Source: Platycnemis pennipes (taxonomy: Eukaryota; Arthropoda; Insecta; Odonata; Platycnemididae). From it: a stretch of 64,000 nucleotides of DNA. The translations under genes were made by a program, and so were the position numbers. Below, piece after piece: positions 33,009 through 43,972 of this stretch (position 1 is its first letter; every line of letters begins with the position of its first letter). The stretch lies in assembly GCA_933228895.1 (NCBI GenBank), contig OW121854.1:93982609-94046608 (forward strand). The letters run 5' to 3'. The notes under the pieces were generated by a model. That model saw only the letters and a list, made by a program, of their open reading frames with translations. It was not told where the DNA came from and did not search any database.

Positions 33009-35865
33009 TTCAGAACGATATTGCCGCACAAGGAAAGAGTTAGTGACGGAAGAATACAAGCAATGAATCAGGACTACTTTACCTTCGATTCTACGATCTC
33101 GCACGTCTTGAGAACGTGGTGGCAGATAGTAACGAAGAAATATCATAATTAATTTTTATTCACGCAACATTTTCCCATATGCCGAATGTGATTGGCACTT
33201 ACCACTTAATAATTCGTATCTAACGACACAAACTCGATACCATGCCTTGTTTAACTACTTATTATAAACATAACAATAATGATAACGATTAAATGTCTTA
33301 GAAATAATAAACGCTTTCAACATAAAATGCATACAGCACACAATACATCCATAACTATGCAGGAAATAAGATAAGTTAGGGCTTATTGAGGCGGCATTTT
33401 AGAAATTGCAAGCGGCCTATGAAGGCAACATATCTTAGAGTGGCGAACATAAAAGAGGAAATAAAAAAAACGAAACCAAAAATATAAATATTGTTTAGTA
33501 ATGACAGATTAGCGTTCTTCTACTCTTTTCTAGTGGGAAAACGCATGGAGCAATTTTCCTTAAAGTTTAACTATGATTAACATACGCAGTTATTCGTTCA
33601 TACCAATGCAAATTCAAGACGCAAGTAAATAGTAAATTTATACTCCAGCTCAAATAATAATGGATAACACTGCATTAATTCACGACTCTAAGATTCACAG
33701 ATCCATCCCTCGCAAACAGAGTATCCAACTGGGAGCAACTAATTCACCCCACTGAGGACTTTCATCCTTATCCTCGGCCCCTACTAAAAGCTGGTAGCGG
33801 TTCACAGGAAAATGAACTTTAACATTAAGGAAATCAGGAAATCAAACTTGAGAGATGTACAGAGGCAAACGGAATTTCAGTTCCTTAATATCGAGTACAA
33901 GGCTCCTGGAATAAAAAAACCGGCAGAAAAATAAAGTTTTCCAAGGGCTCAAGGAAAAATATAAGACGCGATATGAGCGTTGAACGGCAGCGGTACTTAA
34001 AAACACGAAGAGACTCGATTACGATGGGCCACTCAGGCAAGCCGGCGGAAGTCCTGCCTCATCTGACTTCCCTCATGGTTTTCATTTCCCTTTACTTACT
34101 GACCTCCTATCCTCATCAGCTCTTGGATCCCCTTGAAGGCCTGGGTTTCACGCTTGAGGATCTTAGGTACGACCTGCCCGGGGTCGACAACCCATGACCC
34201 GACTGCAGTACGAACTTGCCCAGACTTTTTCTCCCACAAGGCACATTGAAATAGATTAAATCCTCGAGAGAAGCAATGGAAGATTTTTTTCTCTAGACTA
34301 TCTTCTCTGTTCGTTTTTTTTTCGTCGTCCGGATTAGGTCAAGGACTGTTTAAGGCTCCGGGGAGGGCATCCGAGCAACTTGGGCAGTAAAATGCGAGTA
34401 GCCCCCTCCGATTGTGGAAAACATTTATCCTTGGAGAGATTTGGAAAACTTCAAAGAGGATGACAGTCACAAATGCCGATAAAAATTGACTGCGCTAACA
34501 TTTTTTACTCTCGTTGAATTCTTTCTAAAAGTGTTCTAGACGGTTTTTCTCAACGCTGTCTTCCTTTTATTTGCATGAGTAAATGAACACTATTTAATAA
34601 CTTCCTTATATGAAATTGTGAAGGTTATGCCCAGTTTTATACAGCAGAGAACAAAACTTTATAACATTTATTTGCATTTTTGGGCTTGAAGATCAGGAAA
34701 AAAGTTGGGATTGAACTCTTTGGTGAATAGCCCAAGTTTAGAAAAACAACCATTGCTCATAACACACATTATCTCACTCAATTTGAAAAGAATTTTACAG
34801 TATAAATTCACTATTCACTATTCAGAATCCACTTTACACTTATAAACGGAAATAAGCGGTAACTATTCTGACATTTAGAAGACACGAGGCACATTTAAAT
34901 CGCAATTTCCGAGATAAACATACCCATAAAATGTAAGATTCAAAAGTATTAATATTGGTGTACCAACCGCATAGATTATTTTAAGCAATTTACTTTTCAA
35001 TGTAACCCTCATCATTCATCGGTAACATGACATTTGAAACGATTTCTGCCTTCCTTATTCTGACGGTATTGTTAATTCCATCTCCCAAAAAGGGAGTATT
35101 TCCCAGACTTGCATCCTATTTATGCAGGAGTAGACTTACATATTAATTTTTCCAGCCACTGATAGACTTTTTCCTTATTCGAGGTATTTTTTGTCGTATA
35201 ATTCTTAGATTTGTTCTCTTTTGGCTTTAACGCTGGTTATTCTGAGTGTTTACAAGTATATACGAGCCAAAACCAGGCGTTTACGGTGACATCAAGATTT
35301 AATTAATCCTGTGCCCTATCTATTGAACGCCACAGGTAACCTATGACAAAGAAAAAAGGGAAACAAGGATTTCTAGGGTGATGTGGAAACGCCGACGCTA
35401 AAATTTTCATCCGCTCTTCAACTTCTCGACCAATTTCTCGCTGACCTAATTACCATCTCATCTCTCTGAAATAAATGATCCCTCCAAATGAATCCCAAAA
35501 GAGCCTCTATGAATCCGGGAAAATTAGAAATCTCCAAAAGAAACTATTACGTTTGCTATTTTTTTTTGGTCTTTCCAGAAATAAAATATTCATGAATTTT
35601 GATTTACTCTCTTCCCTGAATCCCCAACGACAAGTAGGTAAGCATCGCTGACAAATTCATACTCTGACCCCATTTCTTGACAAAATATTCCCGCTGCCAA
35701 CAATGGCTAAAACTTGGCGGCACTCCTGGGCTTTTACACTCGTGATGCAATGAGAATGAGCCCTTGATTCCCACTCATTCACTTCCTCTGCTGAAACTTC
35801 TCGCCGTCGAATGCTACAATGCAAGCGTCACGTAAACTATGATTTACGCATTTTTCCTTTTTTGA
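33009..35865. other. 2.9 kb spacer with a G+C-richer block
   Basis: 33960-34420 has higher G+C content and a 74-codon + frame (33973-34197) without recognisable similarity. The remainder is A+T-rich. Confidence 0.4.
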
Positions 35866-36212
35866 TCCACGTTACTGCGCGGAGGACAGAAAAATACTTA
35901 ACTACAGAAGAGACAATGTTTACTTGGAGCGCAATTCTGCAGAAAGGACCAAAAACGGTTCAGTCTGTCCTCAATACCAGAAAGAGTGTCTATATTGATA
36001 AAAAGAGGGCAAAATAAAGGTGACAGATGAACGAAAAAATCCACGTTACTGCGAGGAGGAAAGAAAAATACTTAACTACAGAAGAGGCAATGTTTACTTT
36101 GAGCGCAATTCTGCAGAAAGGACCCAAACGGTTCAGTCTGTCCTCAATACCAGAAAGAGTGTCTATATTGATAAAAAGAGGGCAAAATAAAGGTGACAGA
36201 TGAACCAAAAAG
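35866..36212 (+). repeat. Recent tandem duplication, two units of about 174 bp
   Basis: Units 35866-36039 and 36040-36212 are adjacent and differ at only about 7-8 positions plus a small indel (for example GAGACAATG against GAGGCAATG). A third unit is not present, so this is a simple tandem duplication, not a satellite. Both units contain ACTTAACTACAGAAGAGRCA and AAAGAGTGTCTATATTGATA. No gene was identified within. Confidence 0.92.
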
Positions 36213-36589
36213 ACCACCATATATACGAAGACAATAAGATATTGGGGATTTGGGGTTACTGAGGCATCCAACCAGATTGGAAAATAACAAAGGGGAGTAG
36301 TCAACCAATCATAAGTACATTTTAACAGTGAATCTAAGATCATGCATTAAGGACTTAATTTAAACTGGAAGTTTACCCTGCCGACATATTTCTAACCCCA
36401 CGCAACATTAGAAGGACGAACAGAAGTGACTATTTAGAGGAATCATGAGTCGGTTCAAGCAATGCAAGAATTCCCTACGCACCATACACTGCTACGTAAA
36501 CAAAGAACCGATTCCAAGCAAATTACATATCCTACTTTATTGAAAATATCGAAATTTTTATTTCAGAAAGAAATAACATCCAGGCTGGT
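36213..36589. other. Spacer, nothing recognised
   Basis: A 117-codon - frame (35990-36343) spans the second tandem unit and this spacer. It is hydrophobic-rich, matches no family I know, and largely reflects the duplicated DNA. Confidence 0.45.
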
Positions 36590-36628
36590 GACCTACCACC
36601 CCCTGCCACACGTCCTTGTGACGGTTCG
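36590..36628 (-). repeat. Probable short repeat-C fragment
   Basis: CTACCACCCCCTGCCACACG is the inverse of the GTGTGGCAGGGGGTG box. The neighbouring family sequence is not recognisable. Confidence 0.35.
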
Positions 36629-37797
36629 CATGTTAAAATGTAGATTTAACAAGTCACAACTCCAAGAGCGAGTTATTTCCCTTTAGTAGACTGCGGTAAC
36701 ATTAAATATACCTACAATTTATTTATTGACAAATTTTCTATTCAACTCATCTGCAGCGGTATGCAATCAATATTGGCGGATTTTGCTGATACACTCTGCC
36801 TGACATACCCTTTCCATTACCTTTTGATCCTAATGAATATTTACAGCACCAAAATTTTCTTTAATCCTTCATATACCCTGCTCGTTTTTGCATCTAAATA
36901 GCATCATCATTCTCTCTTTCATGCATTAACATCCTTTCATAACATTATTTTGAAGAGAACAAATTGGGTAAGTCTTGAAATTATATTGAAACACGAATCT
37001 GCGAGATGGGCAAGGGAGATTTAATATTTGGGGGGAAGAGGATGAGATGAAGAAAATTCCCTCAGGAGGAATCATCAATGAGCGGAGGAGATTGCAAAGG
37101 GAATATCCATGCCGCTTCAATAAAATGAAACCTTAAGAGGAAGAACGATTTTTCAACGTATCAGGATAAATCCGCATAGATTTGATAAATCTCTGTTACA
37201 CAGGTTACCAGCTAAACACCATACTCACATGGGGGCCTTTCCTTTCCCAAAAGACACGTTACTTAGAGAGCACGTCTAAATCACTAGACCTTCAGTCGAC
37301 TCTCTATTAAACTGATTTTTACCAGTTGTTAATATTATTTTTTAGAATTAAAATTTTAAAAGTAGGAATTACTTAGAAATGCGTTGTTTAAGTTTAAGAA
37401 ATCATCTTTACGCAGCTCCTTAATTTCAAATTGAGGTTACTTGATGTTGATGGCAGAAAAAAGGTCAGAGTTTAGAATATACATACTTTCCAATAGCATT
37501 GATAGAAAAGAAAGTATTGGTGCCCTTTGAGTTACCTCGCCTTCGCAACTGATAACTCTGGAAAACTGTCGAGGGAAAAATATATACATGTCCAATAGTT
37601 AGTTGTAAAGCGCAGGGAAATGTGGGACTATGTGGAAATGTATCTATGGTATATGTTCAATGGAATTTTATGATATACGATCAGGCTGTAAGTAATATCT
37701 ACTGAATAATATTTTGAATATAAATCCCTTGAAAAATAGTATCATGTCATTGATATCTCACGTATGATGGAACATCTATCTTAAAGGGATCGTAATA
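36629..37797. other. Spacer, nothing recognised
   Basis: A+T-rich; 37010-37060 is G-rich. No accepted frame or repeat. Confidence 0.5.
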
Positions 37798-37912
37798 CAT
37801 GCCCGGTGGGGCGTCACCCCTTACTATATTACGTATAACGCCTGGAGATGGTTCAAGCCCTGCCACACACCCTAGCGGCGGCTTGCAGGGTATTATGTAG
37901 ATGTAGATGGAA
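37798..37912 (-). repeat. Repeat-C copy
   Basis: The - strand reads CATCTACATCTACATAATAC, then CCTGCAAGCCGCCGCTAGGG and TGTGTGGCAGGG, the best match to the 17065 copy. It continues into about 60 bp (37798-37858) not shared with the other copies. Confidence 0.65.
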
Positions 37913-40273
37913 GCCAATCAAGGTAGAAAGGATCATACTATCAGTGTGATGACTTTCCAAAAATGTATTTATCCTTTTGTATTTTCCTATTGCCCAGCAG
38001 CAAATATTTAACAACATTTGACACTATTTTTGTATGAACTAATACAAACTATGCGGTGAAACTGAAAATCACCGTTTGCAAAAGAATCTGCGTTAAAGGG
38101 TCCGAAAATACGATGATAACTTGACAAATCGAGGAATGAATGGATGGCAATTTTCACAGTACCATAATCTCTCACTGTAAAGTATTAATGCAATGGATTT
38201 AAGTCATCAGAAACTAACTGCGAAGCGAGTCAGAACTCATATCGCAAAGCAAGTGGGGATTAAACATAATCGCATTTTTATAATGCATCAACAAGTGGAA
38301 CATTTCCGCAATTTGAAATTTCAACGCAGATCTCTCGATTATATTCATGGTTATGAGTAATAACGCCCACTAAAAGTAACTTGTTGATCGATAAAATTGC
38401 TTTAATATTTTTTATGATGACAACTATGAACTCTTTATCTTCAAAGCTCATCCGAAATGCTATTATTTTTTCATCCTGCCAAACTGGCTTTGGATCAGGG
38501 AAAAATATTCAATAAGCTCAGAATTTTTTTTTCTGTTAGTCCCCAAGTTTGATGGCATCACAAGAATGATTGAATTTCCTCAAAGAAGCACAGAATTGCT
38601 GAATTTAGTTGACATTGTTTTCTAAGGGTATCGGAAAAAAGTCTTAAAGGTTCATTCCGTTGGAACGCAAAATTTCATTTCTTTGATCACGTAGCAGGGC
38701 CTGCTCCATCAGTTGTATGCCCTTGAACAATATCACGCGACAGAAATTCCTTTACAGAGAATGTGATTTCAAAGAAGTAAAGAAATTTAGCACTCTATTG
38801 AATCATGAAGGCAATCTATCGAGCATAACAGCGGAATTAGGAACCACAGCAGCTAACGAAATATAATAGAATAATGACAATATTTTATAACCGTCAAATA
38901 TCTCAGTCTAATGTCCTCATAAAACAACCTCGAGTCATGTGAATGAAGTTTTTCTCGCACTTGAGGCAATTTCAATATTAAATTTTGATCAAATTGTATA
39001 GGAAGCAAATAAAACTGTTAAAAAACTACAGTTAAAAAACTAATGCATAAGTAGTACAATTTTATTCGGGAAAATAAAGGCATCCTTGAGCATAAATTAC
39101 GGAGGGTATCGGTGAGAACTGGTAAATCACTTGCAATGGGATGCATATTGGACGAAGAAGGATATGACACTACTTTTTTTGTGTAAAATTCTTATACAAA
39201 GTGGGCTCTTGAAAAATGAAGAGAACTTATGTCCCAAGATCTGAGAAGAGGTGCCAAACAATGGTTCACAATGCACGTTACGTGGAAAAGGGCATATTAA
39301 GAAATGAGGAACCCGGAAAAAGAGCATCATAAAAAAATATTGGGGTTTCTGACAGGGTCGTCTACAGGAGATAAGACAAAGTAAGGTGGGTGGAAAGCGC
39401 AATAAACGATAAGGTTAAACAGGGTGGGATAGAGGATAATGCCGTCATGAGTGGGTGAAAGAAATATTAGAAGCAAATTATATAGAAACCAACAGCTGTT
39501 GTTTAGGGAAAAAGTATGGGTAAGCAATGAAACTGGGCGGAAAAATGGATATTTTTGAAGGGGTAACGAGAGGTTGATAGGGTTTTGACAGGAGACAAAT
39601 GATACTTAGGACTTAATATTTAAAATGTGATTAGCACAATACTGATAGGTATTTTATAAAATCATGAAAAAATCTTTTATAAAACTATTTTAGGGGATTT
39701 GATATTGACAACACCAAAATCTCTCTAAATGCGAGATCAAACAGGCAGCAACCTGTCTATGTCTTTATCCAATTCCTATGTGAGTATTAATACCGTGTGG
39801 GAGAGAATAAATTTGGATGTTAGCAAGTAGCGGTTAGGAAAATGATTACTTTCCTGTAAGTGTGAAAAGAGAAGAATAAACTGTTTGAAAAGCTGTGTAA
39901 TGGAATCGTATAATAATTAATCTTACTCTGGAGGGGAAAGGGTTGGAACACGTAAAATAATAAAACATATATATCAACACCTATCTTCAATTGCTGCTTA
40001 CTGTTTTCACTTGCTAGAACTGAGGGCATATAGCTTTAATACAGATGACAAATTTCTACCTCTGCACGGATTCAAACTCTTGACCATTGGGATGGAACCA
40101 CTCCTCCTAACAAAAAATGACCGTTGACATAACTCAAAAAGCCATTAAATATTCGCGGGATAATGAATAATACGATTTATTGGAAGTGCAAGGTTAAGGG
40201 AAAAACAATTAATTTCGTCACAATTGGTTGGTAAGCGTTCGTTATAAGCGTAACTAGAAATCCCTTATAGCTC
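37913..40273. other. 2.4 kb without recognised genes
   Basis: A+T-rich. Overlapping - frames at 39127-39527 arise from a purine-rich + strand and show no known motif. Confidence 0.45.
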
Positions 40274-40473
40274 CGGCATCCTGCATCCACGTGTTTAAAG
40301 AGAGGGGGCTATACCTGTGACGGAAAAAAAGGGAGAGGCTCAAAGAACAATAATTACATGCGTGACATTATTGGCTCATCTGCATTGGTTATTAAAAATC
40401 TCCAGGAACCTACTGATTCGGCATCCTACATCCAAACGTTTTAAGAGAGGGTATTATCCGTGACGGTAAAAAA
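40274..40473 (+). repeat. Two diverged direct copies of a 55-bp segment
   Basis: CGGCATCCTGCATCCACGTG at 40274 and CGGCATCCTACATCCAAACG at 40419 start similar segments that both end GTGACGG followed by an A run (about 40330 and 40473). The 90-bp interval between them is also weakly similar to flanking DNA, so this may be a tandem duplication with a unit of about 145 bp. Confidence 0.6.
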
Positions 40474-40539
40474 AACCAGGGAGCACATCCAGGAGTAATA
40501 AAAAAGTTGAACAGCTCCAGTCTTTTTTCATTGACCCCA

Positions 40540-40975
40540 TTACCGCCGCCGACACCCCTTCAAACGACGACTGCTTTCGAAGCGTATGAGGATCCGAAAA
40601 AGGATGAAGACGGAGAAATGAGAAAAAGAAGCAAATGATAAAACCCTCTTCCACTTTTCCGCGTGGGTACCAAAAAGAAGGGACCGGCCTTTTTAAGGCG
40701 ACGGAGAAAACAAAGTACCCGCCAATTTTTTTTTCCTCCGTTCCTCTTACATCCGCGGCTCCCCCTTCCCCTTCCCTCGGCACTCCCTCTGCCCCCCAAA
40801 CCACACCACTACCTTCCTGCTTCTTCCGAGATTGGATGACCCAAATACCGTCACCGAGGATGGATTCTGGCGTGAATGGGAGTGTGCCGTGTTTGGTTTA
40901 TGGAGACTCGTGTAAGTTAGTGTGGGCAAACGGAGGAGAGAGACAGATGGAGAGGCAAAAGTCTTCATCCTGAGA
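40540..40975. other. G+C-richer block, unknown
   Basis: Several overlapping frames of 73-116 codons are open on both strands (40454-40973), as expected of stop-poor G+C-rich DNA. A CTCGTGTAAGTTAGT word at 40908 resembles a splice donor, but no matching exon can be supported. Confidence 0.3.
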
Positions 40976-41104
40976 AGCGAAATAACGACTCATAGAGTCC
41001 CATCTGAAACCTGATCCAATAGTTCTGCTAAAACTGATTGAAAATACTTCGAGGTAGCTGAATAATTAGGTATACATGATCATCATCATCAAGGGTCAAC
41101 AATC

Positions 41105-41385
41105 CTAGGATTGGTTTGACGCTGCCCTCCACTCGAGTCTTCTACCGGCCAACCTCTTCATATTAACGTAGTTCTTCTCTTTCACGTCCTTTACGACCTG
41201 TCCTATGTAACTCATACGAGGCCTGCCTTTTCCATTCTTCCCGTTCACTTTTCCTGCAACGATTGTCTTCATCAGGCCATCGTGTCCTAAGATGTGGCCG
41301 ATTAAGTTGTCCCGTCTTCTTTTTATAGTTTTCAGCAGACTTCTCTTTTCTCCCACTCTTCTTAGGACTTATTCATTTGTGGGAG
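41105..41385 (-). pseudogene. Reverse-transcriptase C-terminus, 3' segment of the inverted LINE-L
   Basis: The 83 residues from 41356 to the stop at 41105-41107 are uninterrupted. Upstream in the same frame there is a TAA where the parent would have a glutamate codon (NE-stop-VLRRV), near the inversion junction. The block belongs to the extreme C-terminus of a non-LTR ORF2, past the polymerase catalytic motifs, so no enzymatic activity is possible. Confidence 0.8.
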
Positions 41386-41562
41386 CAATTCAACAAAACG
41401 TATATATGGAGCATGTTTCTTTACGGTAGTGAGGCATGGACAATGACAGCAGCGGAGAAGAACAGGGTGGAAGCATCCGAAATATGGTGCTATCGAGGAA
41501 TGATGAAGATTAAATGGATCGACCGAGTGACAAATGAAGAAGTATACATTATAGCATAACAT
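41377..41562 (+). pseudogene. Reverse-transcriptase segment, inverted 5' part of LINE-L
   Basis: 60 codons in frame with YGSEAWTMTAAEKNRVEASE, WCYRGMMKIKW and TNEEV, a stretch common in insect non-LTR reverse transcriptases shortly before the C-terminal block at 41105-41385. It ends outward at TNEEV, the point at which the oppositely oriented segment begins. Confidence 0.8.
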
Positions 41563-41699
41563 AGATGGCAGAGAGAATGGGAGATAATATGATTCTGAGA
41601 GAACATTGTCTACAGCATAATGCCATTATAGACAACGAAATAACATGCTAATAATACTTTTGTTCTGCAGTAAAACTGTTGCAAAAAACCTATTGCAAC

Positions 41700-41796
41700 G
41701 TGCTCCAATTGTACCCTAAACAAATTTAAGACTAAGCTTAACCGTAAGATTACACCATATTCACGTCCAAGTAGGGATTCAAATCCGAGTTAGCGG
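41700..41796 (-). mobile_element. SINE-B fragment
   Basis: The - strand reads CGGATTTGAATCCCTACTTG (B-box region), a worn body, and AATTGGAGCACGTT at the end. The A-box half is missing. Confidence 0.65.
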
Positions 41797-41924
41797 TTAG
41801 TTTAAAAATAAGTCTATGAAGTATAAACGTAAAGAAATGAGTAGATTTTTACCTAGGATATAAGCTAACCTGAGTAGGGATATAGCATTTGAATAAGTTA
41901 TTTGAAAGCACAGAAAAATTCAAC

Positions 41925-42105
41925 AACATAAACAACATAAAAAGGAAGTCCTCAGGCTTGACTTGGTGGACCCACATGATAGTAGAAAATGGAAAAACCA
42001 CTTTGTAAGATGATTGGTATACAATCGAAACCTAGGTCGGTGTTACAATAAAATTTTGTGGAATCTTAAAAAGTGGTTTTTCTATTTGCTACTAACATAA
42101 GCAAC
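41925..42105 (-). mobile_element. Penelope-like hammerhead insert HH-3 (same family as HH-2)
   Basis: AACATAAACAAC (41925-41936) and AACATAAGCAAC (42094-42105) match at 11 of 12 positions and bound a 157-bp insert. On the - strand its layout equals HH-2: an inverted arm with the antisense hammerhead, then a forward arm, then a tail of about 44 bp (41937-41980, inverse of the HH-2 tail; AGGAAGTCCTCAGGCTTGAC on +). The forward arm is shortened and joins the inverted arm inside the hammerhead core. Confidence 0.75.
42004..42042 (+). ncRNA. Partial hammerhead-like motif in HH-3
   Basis: Stem II GATTG/CAATC, GAAAC (42027-42031), loop CTAG, GTC (42036-42038) and GGTG are intact. The 5' part of the core reads TGTAAGA instead of TTGAAGA, and the first stem I strand is missing at the arm junction. 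It supplies the GTC that is mutated in HH-2. Confidence 0.5.
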
Positions 42106-42616
42106 CTCAGCAAGGGGGATAATGATGAAAGTCATACGAACAGATAAAACATAATTGCGAATGAAAAGTAGCATATAAACAAAGAAATGTATTTAAAAAC
42201 TTAGGACCCACAGAGAAAACATGCAGTAAGTAATGGAGCATTTTGTTATCTGAAGGTGGCATAATGGTTCGCCAATTTAATAGAAGGGGTGATTACTCAA
42301 AGACAAAAAACTAATGTACTCGTATGTAAGTACTACACAGATACAAAAATGAAAGGAGGAAGACATGTACATGTGGCAAGGAAATAGGGTTACATTCGCA
42401 TCAAAGAAGATAATGGGTCACATCTATTTTTTTCATGGAGGAGGAAGAGGATAAGGGAGAAAAGAGGAAGGCTAGAATTGCATGGGTTTTAGAAAGGACA
42501 TATGTTGACCAGGGCAGAATTATAGAATTTTAAGGAGTAACTGAAAAATCTAATGCAGAATCGTGACATTCCGCCATAAAAAACCTTAGCAAGGGGAAGA
42601 TAATGGAAATAATTGG

Positions 42617-42819
42617 AATAATAATAATAACATGGATGATTTTTCAGGGTTCTATGGGTTCATCCCATTTATAGCCTTGAAGAAGGAAAAATATATTTTC
42701 CGAAACGTCGGCAAAAGTTGAATAGTCTTCATTTTTAACGAAAGACCTAAACTCCTGAAAAACCATCCATATTATTTATAATAAAGAGGTCTAGAATACA
42801 ACTTACCAATAATAATAAT
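42617..42819 (+). mobile_element. Penelope-like hammerhead insert HH-6
   Basis: AATAATAATAAT flanks the insert at about 42617-42630 and 42808-42819. The repeat is simple sequence, so this duplication is less certain than the others. Inside are a short inverted arm CATGGATGATTTTTCAGG (42631-42648) matching the inverse of CCTGAAAAACCATCCAT (42754-42770), a 25-base spacer, a hammerhead motif, a body and a 37-bp tail (42771-42807). Its sequence outside the motif is unlike HH-1, HH-2 or HH-7, so it is a separate subfamily. Confidence 0.65.
42674..42712 (+). ncRNA. Type I hammerhead-like motif in HH-6
   Basis: GCC (42674-42676), core TTGAAGA (42677-42683), extra A, stem II GGAAAA/TTTTCC (42685-42690 and 42696-42701), GAAAC (42702-42706), GTC (42707-42709), GGC (42710-42712). 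Stem I equals that of HH-7 while stem II is entirely different and fully paired. Confidence 0.65.
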
Positions 42820-43259
42820 GGAAATGGAGTAGATTACTGGAGAACACATGTACGAAGAAGTGGGTAACCATTGCAGAAAGAATTTATGCAATTCTAGGGT
42901 TCCACGGAATAAAACACTGGAATATAATATGGAGCATTTATCACCTGAATGTGACCTAATGGTGAGCCAATTGTCGAACAGTGGTGGCTACTTAAAGAGG
43001 TAAAAAATGCAGAAAATTATTAATTACAACGTAGATGCAAACATGAAAGGAGGAAGTTTTATACATATGATAAGGAAATGGGGATATGTCCGTATCAAAG
43101 AAAAGAATGGAAGGGAGCGATACTAGTTCATTTTATGGAGGAGGAAGATGAGGATAAGGAAAGGAGAATGGGGGTAAAAGTGTTGAGTGGGGAGGAGAGG
43201 AAGTCCGCTGCAGTTAGTGTCGAGAAAAGACTTCGAAAAGGAGTGAGATTCGAAAATCT

Positions 43260-43745
43260 CTCCCTCACTCTCTTTTAGACGAGTTCACGCACGGTTAGGT
43301 TTTGAGGGCGAGTCGACGAGTTGGCAACTTCGGATCGCTCTTTGTAGATGACTGGTGAGGTTGGGGGAGGGAGTGACCGGAGGAATGGACTGCCAGGAGG
43401 GGTAGGGCGGGGCAGACACGTGCGTTTGGGAGTCCTCAGGGTCTCGCGGGAGAGGGTAAGGGGAGAGGGTAACACTGGAGGCCGGTTCAAACGCGTGTCA
43501 CTGCTCACGAGTGAACGGATCACCGAGAGCCGCTCGCGAAGGACGCGGAACGAATCCCATGATTGCAAACAAACGAAAGGGGCGCTGCTCACTGGTTCGA
43601 GATGTATCTTCGGGAGCGGTTTGAACATCACAAGAGAAAAAAAAATAATGCGTCCGGTTTGCTCTCGTCAATATACTTTTCGGCTCGTTGCTCGCCGGGA
43701 AGTCTCGGGAACCTGAACAGGCAGGGAGGTGACGAATTATTTTTT
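43260..43745. other. CpG-rich block with overlapping frames
   Basis: Among the most CpG-dense stretches in the window. Frames of 118 codons (-, 43275-43631) and 122 codons (+, 43348-43716) are open over the same DNA and neither resembles a known protein. It might be a promoter or first-exon region, or simply old G+C-rich sequence. Confidence 0.3.
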
Positions 43746-43972
43746 CAATGAACGCGAACAGCGGTCATAGCAGTAGTAGTAAGTGACCGACATTCATAGC
43801 AAACGTGAATTGATCAATTGTGATTGAATGGATTTTCCTGCTTTCCAGGAGAGAGTAGGAGGTTCAGGAAAAAACTCGGCTAGCATTAGATATCAATAAA
43901 TTTGTTTGCCCTTATAGTCTAACAAGTAAAATAGTATGTCACCGCGACGATAGTATATGGTGGTGTTAATAT

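Larger units (their letters stand above)
41085..41565 (-). mobile_element. LINE-L copy with 5' inversion
   Basis: The 3' part lies on the - strand (41105-41385): an open frame with GHILGHDGLMKTIVAGKV, NGKGRPRM and VKDVKEKNYVNMKRLAGR ending at a stop at 41105, then a TGATGATGATGA tail (about 41080-41093). The upstream part lies on the + strand (41377-41559) with FLYGSEAWTMTAAEKNR and KIKWIDRVTNEEV. In the intact protein the second block directly precedes the first. The blocks share ACAAATGAA-AAGT at their ends (about 41372-41386 inverted, and 41530-41543), so they abut in the element but are inverted in the genome. That is the expected signature of twin priming during target-primed reverse transcription. 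Confidence 0.85.
41878..43190 (+). repeat. Tandem pair of about 480-bp units, each split by a different hammerhead insert
   Basis: Unit 1 (about 41878-42520) and unit 2 (about 42520-43190) share, in order: GAAAAATC/GAAAAATTC, AGCAAGGGG-GATAATG, a block ending ATGGAGCATTT, ATGAAAGGAGGAAG, AAGGAAAT(A/G)GGG, CGYATCAAAGAA and ATGGAGGAGGAAGA. Without the inserts both are about 475-480 bp. Unit 1 is interrupted by HH-3 and unit 2 by HH-6 at different positions. The duplication therefore predates both insertions or occurred before at least one of them. No protein can be read from either unit. Unit edges are approximate. Confidence 0.65.

Noticed and set aside
43275..43716. Opposing frames of 118 and 122 codons
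   Set aside because: Both strands are open because stop codons are rare in G+C-rich DNA. Not taken as a gene; the block is kept only as a CpG-rich region.
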